A stretch of 64,000 nucleotides of DNA from Streptomyces megasporus (GTDB taxonomy: Bacteria; Actinomycetota; Actinomycetes; Streptomycetales; Streptomycetaceae), in the NCBI RefSeq assembly GCF_000718985.1, contig NZ_JODL01000003.1, forward strand, positions 208,819-272,818, written 5' to 3'. Below the pieces are notes generated by a model. The model saw nothing but the letters and a program-made list of their open reading frames with translations, had not been told where the DNA came from and did no database searches. The translations under genes were made by a program, and so were the position numbers. Positions 58,937 through 64,000 of the stretch are shown piece after piece. Each line of letters starts with the position of its first letter. The stretch's first letter is position 1.

Positions 58937-60952
58937 ATGGTGCGCCTCGCCTATGGCGGCGACTACAACCCCGAGCAGTGGCCCGAGGAGGTCTGGCACG
59001 AGGACGTCGCGCTGATGCGCGAGGCCGGGGTGACGATGGTCAGCGTCGGAATCTTCTCCTGGGCGATGATCGAACCCCGCGAGGGCGAGTACGACTTCGA
59101 GCGGCTGGACCGGATCGTCGACCTGCTCCACGAGAACGGCATCCGCGTCGACCTGGCCACCCCCACGGTGGTGCCGCCGGCCTGGTTCTACCGCGCCCAC
59201 CCCGAGGCGCTGCCCGTCAGCCGGGAGGGGGTGCGCTGGGAGTTCGGCTCGCGCGGCGCGATCTGCCACAACGCGCCCGCCTACCACGAGGCGGCGGCCC
59301 GCGTCACCCGCGCGCTGGGCGAACGCTACGGGCGGCACCCGGCGGTGGCGATGTGGCACGTCCACAACGAGTACGGCGTCCCCGTCCTGGAGTGCTACTG
59401 CGAGACCTCCGCCGCGGCCTTCCGCCGGTGGCTGCGGGAGCGCTACACCACCCTGGACGCCCTCAACGCCGCCTGGGGAACGGCCTTCTGGGGCCAGACC
59501 TACCACGACTGGGAGGAGATCCGGCCGCCCCGGCTCACCCCCACCGTCTGCAACCCCGCCCAGCGCCTGGACCACCGGCGCTTCGCGGGCGACAGCGCCC
59601 TGGCGAACTTCCGCCGCGAGCGCGACATCCTCCACGAGCTGTCGCCGGGCGTCCCCGTCACCACCAACTTCATGGTCTCGCCCACCCAGTGCGACACCAT
59701 CGACTACTGGGCCTGGGCCCGCGAGGTCGACATCGTCACCAACGACCACTACCTGGTGGCCGAGGAGGACCGCAACCACGTCAACCTCTCGATGGCCGCG
59801 GACCTGACCCGCTCGGTCGCCGGCGGCGCGCCGTGGCTGCTGCTGGAGCACTCCACCAGCGGCGTCAACTGGCAGCCGCGCGGCATCGCCAAGCGTCCCG
59901 GCGAGATGGCCCGCAACTCCCTGGCGCACGTCGCGCGGGGCTCCGAGGGCGCGATGTTCTTCCAGTGGCGCGCCTCCCGCTTCGGCGCGGAGAAGTTCCA
60001 CTCGGCGATGGTCCCCCACGCCGGCACCGACAGCCGCGTCTGGCGCGAGGTGGTCGAACTCGGCTCTCACCTGGGCGCGTTGGAGGAGATCCGCGGCTCC
60101 CGCACCGTCGCGGACGTCGCGGTGGCGTGGGACTGGCAGTCGTGGTGGGCGCAGCAGTTGGAGTGGCGCCCCAGCGAGGACCTCGACACCCGCGAACGCG
60201 CCGAGGCCTGGTACGCCGCGCTCTTCGACCGCCACCTGACCGCGGACTTCGTCCACCCCGAGACCGACCCGTCGCGCCTGGCGGAGTACCCGCTGCTCGT
60301 GGTGCCCGCCCTCTACCTGACCACGAAGGCCGCCGGGGAGAACCTGCGGGCCTACGTGGAGGGCGGCGGCACCCTGGTCGTCTCCTACTTCTCCGGCATC
60401 GTCGACGAGCACGACGCCGTCCATGCAGGCCCGCACCCGGGAGCGCTGCGGGACGTGCTGGGGCTGACGGTGGAGGAGTTCCAGCCGCTGCGGGCCGGCC
60501 GGCGGGTGACGATCGAGTCCGCCGACGGCGCGACGCTGGAGGGCGACGTGTGGGCGGAGACCGTGGTGACGCGCGGGGCGGAGACGGTGTGGACGTACGC
60601 CGACGGCCCGGCCGCCGGCGGACCGGCCGTCACCCGGAGGCGGCTGGGCGAGGGAACCGCCTGGTACGTCTCGACCCGGCTCGACCGCGACGGACTCGAC
60701 ACCGTCCTCGCCGCGGCGTGCGCCGACGCGGGCCTGGCACCGCGCGACGACCTCCCGCGCGACGTGGAGGTGGTGCGCCGTTCGGGTGAGAGCGGCACCT
60801 GGCTCTTCGCGTTCAACCACACCGACGCCGACGCCAAGGTGCCGGTGGAGGGCCCCGGGGTGGAGCTCCTCGGCGGCGAGCGGGTGACCGGGCATCTCGC
60901 GGTGCCGGCGGGCGGGGTGCGCGTGGTCCGCCTCGACGCCCGGACCGCCTGA
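58937..60952 (+). CDS. GH42 beta-galactosidase
   Basis: A 671-residue cytosolic enzyme that cleaves beta-galactosides, here probably galactobiose and short galactans. The N-terminal TIM barrel has LAYGGDYNPEQWPEEVWHED, acid/base E145 in WHVHNEYGVP and nucleophile E304 in LLLEHSTSGVNWQ. The trimerisation domain and C-terminal beta domain follow (VVPALYLTTKAAGENLRAYV). There is no signal peptide. ATG 58937 follows AGGAG. It is divergent from the importer operon and shares its operators. Confidence 0.95.
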   Translation: MVRLAYGGDYNPEQWPEEVWHEDVALMREAGVTMVSVGIFSWAMIEPREGEYDFERLDRIVDLLHENGIRVDLATPTVVPPAWFYRAHPEALPVSREGVRWEFGSRGAICHNAPAYHEAAARVTRALGERYGRHPAVAMWHVHNEYGVPVLECYCETSAAAFRRWLRERYTTLDALNAAWGTAFWGQTYHDWEEIRPPRLTPTVCNPAQRLDHRRFAGDSALANFRRERDILHELSPGVPVTTNFMVSPTQCDTIDYWAWAREVDIVTNDHYLVAEEDRNHVNLSMAADLTRSVAGGAPWLLLEHSTSGVNWQPRGIAKRPGEMARNSLAHVARGSEGAMFFQWRASRFGAEKFHSAMVPHAGTDSRVWREVVELGSHLGALEEIRGSRTVADVAVAWDWQSWWAQQLEWRPSEDLDTRERAEAWYAALFDRHLTADFVHPETDPSRLAEYPLLVVPALYLTTKAAGENLRAYVEGGGTLVVSYFSGIVDEHDAVHAGPHPGALRDVLGLTVEEFQPLRAGRRVTIESADGATLEGDVWAETVVTRGAETVWTYADGPAAGGPAVTRRRLGEGTAWYVSTRLDRDGLDTVLAAACADAGLAPRDDLPRDVEVVRRSGESGTWLFAFNHTDADAKVPVEGPGVELLGGERVTGHLAVPAGGVRVVRLDARTA

Positions 60953-61081
60953 GGGCCGCGGGACCGGGAGGCCCGAGGGCCCGGAAAGAGCCCCGAAGAA
61001 CGTCATCGAGCGTCACAGGACGCCAAGAGCGTCGCACACCGCCGAAGAACGCCCGAGAAACCGCCTGAGAAAGGGCCGCCC

Positions 61082-62203
61082 ATGCGCAGACGTTCCCTCC
61101 TGAGGCTGGGAGCAGCCGCTCTCACCGCTCCCGCCCTGGCCACGGCCGTGCCCGGCACGGCCGTGGCCGCCCCGCGCCTCCGCATCCGCGGAGCCGACGT
61201 GTCGTCCCTGGCCAAGAGCGAGGACCTGGGCGGAACCTACCGCCGTGCCGACGGGCGAACCGACGACGCCGTCCGCATCCTGGCGGGCGCCGGCGTCAAC
61301 TGGGGCCGGCTGAAGGTCTGGGTGGACCCGGCCGACGGCTACCACACCACACCGCACGTCCTGCGGACGGCCCGACGGCTGCACGAGCGGGGCATGAAAC
61401 TGCTGGTCGACTTCCACTACTCCGACACCTGGGCCGATCCCGGCAAGCAGTACAAGCCCGCCGCCTGGGAGAACCTCCACGGGGCGGCGCTGGAGGAGGC
61501 CGTACGGGAGCACACAGCCGACGTCCTGGGCGCGCTGCGTGCCCAGGGCACACCGGCGTCCATGGTCCAGATCGGCAACGAGATCAACGGCGGCATGCTG
61601 TGGCCCGACGGCTCCATCGACGACTGGCCCCGGCTCGCGGCCCTGCTCACCGCGGGAGCCGAGGCCGCTCGCGCCGCCTCACCGGGCGTCCGGGTCGCCC
61701 TCCACCTCGCCGAGGGCGGACGGAACGAGGCCACCCGCTGGTGGTTCGATCACGCGGTCGCGCACGGCGTCCCCTTCGACGTCATCGCCCTGTCCTTCTA
61801 CGGTTACTGGAACGGCACGCTCGCCGACCTCCAGGCCAACCTGAACGACGTCTCCGCCCGTTACCGCAAGGACGTCGTCGTCGCCGAGACCGCCTACCCC
61901 TTCCGGCTGGACAGCAAGGACTTCCTGGAGAACATCGTCGACCTGCCGTCGGAACTCGTCCCCGGCTATCCCGCCACCCCCGAGGGGCAGGCCGCCTGGG
62001 TGCGCGACATCACGGCGGTGGTGGCCGCCGTCCCGAGGGGGCGCGGGCTGGGCCTGTTCTACTGGGAGCCCACCTGGACCGCCGTGCCCGGCAACGGCTG
62101 GGACCCGGCCGATCCGGCCTCCGGCAACGGCTGGGAGAACCAGGCGCTCTTCGACTACGACAACCGCGCCCTCCCCGCGCTGGAGGTGTTGGGGCGGGGC
62201 TGA
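61082..62203 (+). CDS. secreted GH53 arabinogalactan endo-beta-1,4-galactanase
   Basis: A 373-residue exported enzyme that cuts beta-1,4-galactan side chains of pectin. The N-terminus MRRRSLLRLGAAALTAPALA is a twin-arginine-like signal. The barrel has GADVSSLAKSEDLGGTYRRA, HYSDTWADPGKQ, acid/base E167 in QIGNEINGGMLW and nucleophile E269 in VVVAETAYPF. It lies 129 bases after GH42, probably in the same LacI-controlled transcript. Confidence 0.95.
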   Translation: MRRRSLLRLGAAALTAPALATAVPGTAVAAPRLRIRGADVSSLAKSEDLGGTYRRADGRTDDAVRILAGAGVNWGRLKVWVDPADGYHTTPHVLRTARRLHERGMKLLVDFHYSDTWADPGKQYKPAAWENLHGAALEEAVREHTADVLGALRAQGTPASMVQIGNEINGGMLWPDGSIDDWPRLAALLTAGAEAARAASPGVRVALHLAEGGRNEATRWWFDHAVAHGVPFDVIALSFYGYWNGTLADLQANLNDVSARYRKDVVVAETAYPFRLDSKDFLENIVDLPSELVPGYPATPEGQAAWVRDITAVVAAVPRGRGLGLFYWEPTWTAVPGNGWDPADPASGNGWENQALFDYDNRALPALEVLGRG

Positions 62204-62233
62204 GGACCGACCCGGCCATCGAGCGGGAGAGGA

Positions 62234-62271
62234 GAAGGGGCGGGACCGCCGTGCGACGGTCCCGCCCCTTC
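62234..62271. terminator. perfect 15-bp hairpin, bidirectional terminator
   Basis: GAAGGGGCGGGACCG (62234-62248) pairs exactly with CGGTCCCGCCCCTTC (62257-62271) around an 8-base loop. It separates the convergent GH53 and ectD genes. Confidence 0.9.
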
Positions 62272-62317
62272 CTCCTTCCGGCGTGTCACACCCCTTCGGG
62301 GCCGCACGCCGCGCGGC

Positions 62318-63217
62318 TCACCTCACCGGGGTGAAGTCCCGCGCGCCGATGAACTCCGGACGCCGCACGGGCGCCGCGAACGGCTCCACCGCGGCGTTCT
62401 CCACGCTGTTGAAGACGATGAAGACGTTGCTCCGCGGATACGGGGTGATGTTGTCCCCCGAACCGTGCATGCAGTTGCAGTCGAACCAGGTCGCCGAGCC
62501 CGGCTTGCCGGTGAACAGCCGGATGCCGTACTCGCCGGCCAGCCGCGTCAGCGCCTCGTCCGACGGCGTGCCCGCGTCCTGCATCTGCAGCGATTTCTTG
62601 TAGTTGTCCTTCGGGGTGGCGCCCGCGCAGCCGAGGAACGTCTTGTGCGATCCCGGCATGATCATCAGGCCGCCGTTGGTGTCGTGGTTCTCGGTCAGGG
62701 CGATCGAGACGGACACCGTCCTCATCCGCGGCAGGCCGTCCTCGGCGTGCCAGGTCTCGAAGTCGGAGTGCCAGTAGAACCCCGAGGCGCCGAAGCCGGG
62801 CTTGACGTTGATCCGGCTCTGGTGGACGTAGACGTCCGAGCCGAGGATCTGCCGTGCGCGACCCACCACGCGCGGGTCTCGCACCAGGCCGGCGAAGACC
62901 TCGCTGATCTTGTGGACCTCGAAGACGGAGCGGATCTCCTGCGACTTCGGTTCGACGATCGAGCGTTCGTCGGCGCGGATCGCCGGGTCGGAGATCAGCC
63001 TCTCCAGCTCCCGGGCGTAGACCTCCACCTCGTCAGGGGTGATGAGCTGGTCGATCGCCAGGAAGCCGTCCCGCTCGTAGGCGGCGAGATCGGAGGGCTC
63101 GATCGGCCCTGGAGCCCCCGGCTCGGACCACACGACTGGGTCCTGGCGCGGGGTGGTCACCTCGGTGGCGCCCCGCGTCGGGTACAGGTCGATGGTGCGT
63201 TCGGGTGCGGTGGTCAT
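62318..63217 (-). CDS. ectD: ectoine hydroxylase
   Basis: A 299-residue Fe(II)/2-oxoglutarate-dependent dioxygenase that makes 5-hydroxyectoine from ectoine, a compatible solute for salt and heat stress. The signature GFYWHSDFETWHAEDGLPRM holds the iron-binding HxD. The distal histidine is in DCNCMHGSGDNITPYPR, and NGGLMIMPGSHKTFLG is also typical. The ATG at 63217 follows AGGAG. It is the last gene of the ect operon, 145 bases after ectC, with a strong hairpin in the gap. Confidence 0.96.
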   Translation of the reverse strand: MTTAPERTIDLYPTRGATEVTTPRQDPVVWSEPGAPGPIEPSDLAAYERDGFLAIDQLITPDEVEVYARELERLISDPAIRADERSIVEPKSQEIRSVFEVHKISEVFAGLVRDPRVVGRARQILGSDVYVHQSRINVKPGFGASGFYWHSDFETWHAEDGLPRMRTVSVSIALTENHDTNGGLMIMPGSHKTFLGCAGATPKDNYKKSLQMQDAGTPSDEALTRLAGEYGIRLFTGKPGSATWFDCNCMHGSGDNITPYPRSNVFIVFNSVENAAVEPFAAPVRRPEFIGARDFTPVR

Positions 63218-63287
63218 GCTGTTGCTCCTCTCCTCTCGTAAGGCCCTGTTCGCTGCGCTGGGTTTCCCGCGCCGGCCTGATGCCGGT

Positions 63288-63317
63288 GAATCCGCCGCCG
63301 GAGCCGGCGGCGGATTC
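63288..63317. other. 12-bp hairpin between ectC and ectD
   Basis: GAATCCGCCGCC (63288-63299) and GGCGGCGGATTC (63306-63317) pair exactly around GGAGCC. It lies inside the operon, so it may act as a partial terminator or mRNA stabiliser that lowers ectD relative to ectC. Confidence 0.6.
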
Positions 63318-63362
63318 CGTGACGGCTGCCGCGTTCTCGGGCGCGGCCCCGGCGCGCTCCCC

Positions 63363-63767
63363 TCAGACCCCTTCCGGTTCGGTGAGCAGCGGGTAGACAC
63401 CGTTCTCGTCGTGGTCCTCGCGCCCGGTGACGGGCGGGTTGAAGACGCAGACGCAACGGAAGTCCGTCTTAGGACGGAGTGTGTGCTTCTCGTGCCCGTC
63501 CAGCAAGTACACGGTGCCGGGGGTGATCCAGTGCTTCTCGCCCGTCTCGTCGTTGGTGAGCTCGGCCTCGCCCTCCACGCAGTAGACGGCCTCGATGTGG
63601 TTGGCGTACCACATGGAGGTCTCCGTACCGGCGTAGAGGACGGTCTCGTGCAGCGAGAAGCCCACGCGCTCCTTGGCCAGGATCAGGCGCTTGCTGCGCC
63701 AGGTCCCGGAGGCCGACCGCACGTCGCGGTCGGTTCCTTCGATGTCCTGCAGGGATCGGACGATCAC
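63363..63767 (-). CDS. ectC: L-ectoine synthase
   Basis: A 134-residue cupin that cyclises N-gamma-acetyl-diaminobutyrate to ectoine. Visible parts: [40 protein letters not shown] with metal-binding residues, [20 protein letters not shown] and [20 protein letters not shown]. The start is GTG at 63767. ectB is upstream on the same strand. Confidence 0.96.
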   Translation of the reverse strand: MIVRSLQDIEGTDRDVRSASGTWRSKRLILAKERVGFSLHETVLYAGTETSMWYANHIEAVYCVEGEAELTNDETGEKHWITPGTVYLLDGHEKHTLRPKTDFRCVCVFNPPVTGREDHDENGVYPLLTEPEGV

Positions 63768-63790
63768 GGTGTTGGGTGCCTTTCTTCCGG

Positions 63791-63820
63791 CGGCCCATCC
63801 CGGAGGACCGGGATGGGCCG
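63791..63820. other. 13-bp hairpin between ectB and ectC
   Basis: CGGCCCATCCCGG (63791-63803) and CCGGGATGGGCCG (63808-63820) pair exactly around AGGA, 24 bases before the ectC start. As with the ectC-ectD gap, it is a strong structure within the operon. Confidence 0.65.
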
Positions 63821-63886
63821 AATGGGTGAAGCCTGTGGTGTCCCGGGCGGTGCCGGGAGGATGCCGAGTTGCCGCTCGGCGCCGCC

Positions 63887-64000
63887 TTACGCGGTCTCGC
63901 GGACCGCGCGGGCCAGGATCCGCAGGCCCTCGTCCAGCTCCTCGGGCGAGATGGTCAGTGCCGGGAGCAGCTTGACGACCTCGCTCTCCGGGCCGGAGGT
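63887..64000 (-). CDS. ectB: diaminobutyrate-2-oxoglutarate aminotransferase, C-terminus only
   Basis: The last 37 residues and stop codon of a PLP aminotransferase that makes L-2,4-diaminobutyrate for ectoine. The visible tail has [20 protein letters not shown] and [16 protein letters not shown], the usual EctB ending. The remainder of the roughly 420-residue protein, and ectA, lie beyond the window. Identification rests on the tail plus the ectC-ectD order. Confidence 0.9.
   Translation of the reverse strand, partial: TSGPESEVVKLLPALTISPEELDEGLRILARAVRETA

Overview
The window is high-GC DNA with dense, mostly GTG/ATG-started genes, many four-base start/stop overlaps, purine-rich ribosome binding sites and long GC-rich hairpin terminators. 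Gene content (SUF operon with a four-Cys SufR, a conservon, actinobacterial DapD, TerD, ectoine genes, tkt next to ctaB) points to a Streptomyces-type actinomycete chromosome. No rRNA, tRNA, insertion sequence, prophage or CRISPR array was seen.

Region 1 (1-6025), central metabolism and respiration: the 5' part of transketolase, heme O synthase ctaB, a small conserved protein, heme A synthase ctaA and a two-gene ABC exporter. Region 2 (6131-13358), iron-sulfur assembly: sufR-sufB-sufD-Rieske ferredoxin-sufC-sufS-sufU-sufT, all on the plus strand, with a CGCAAC-N6-GTTGCG operator and an iron-box-like palindrome in the promoter region and a near-perfect terminator at the end. Region 3 (13378-17548), minus strand: a conservon cvnA-B-C-D translationally coupled to a P450 that lacks the usual ExxR arginine. 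Region 4 (17996-28952), housekeeping and surface functions: dapD, an EI24 membrane protein, dapA, a Uma2-type nuclease, a secreted endonuclease/phosphatase, a conserved unknown, a PhoX-like phosphatase with PHO-box-like repeats, a double TerD protein and a GlsB-type membrane protein.

Region 5 (29453-45143), plus strand, a plant cell-wall (pectin/arabinan) utilisation locus: an uncharacterised TIM-barrel-like protein; a GntR regulator with a clear promoter and a 28-bp operator; a DapA-family sugar-acid enzyme and an L-arabinonate-type dehydratase (oxidative pentose pathway); two sugar permeases; a Gfo/Idh/MocA oxidoreductase coupled to a DUF6807 (PmoA-family) protein and a cytoplasmic GH43; the solute-binding lipoprotein; then secreted rhamnogalacturonan acetylesterase, pectate lyase and pectinesterase. 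A divergent IclR/aldehyde dehydrogenase pair (50616-53150) could supply the last step, alpha-ketoglutaric semialdehyde to 2-oxoglutarate.

Region 6 (45368-54363): an AzgA-like purine permease, an AhpD-like protein, a NarL-type two-component system with a multi-pass membrane partner, IclR/aldehyde dehydrogenase and a class V aminotransferase. Region 7 (54558-62203): a galactan system, with LacI, an ABC sugar importer, GH42 beta-galactosidase and secreted GH53 endo-galactanase; matching CTGTGAACGTnCnCAG sites lie in the divergent promoter region. Region 8 (62318-64000), minus strand: ectD, ectC and the end of ectB, with strong hairpins in both intergenic gaps.

Together regions 5 and 7 read as a rhamnogalacturonan-I programme: secreted enzymes strip acetyl and methyl groups and cut the backbone and galactan side chains; two ABC importers bring oligosaccharides in; GH43 and GH42 finish them inside; sugar acids drain into 2-oxoglutarate. 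The most speculative and interesting item is the coupled Gfo/Idh/MocA-DUF6807 pair, which may be an oxidation-based sugar-processing module.
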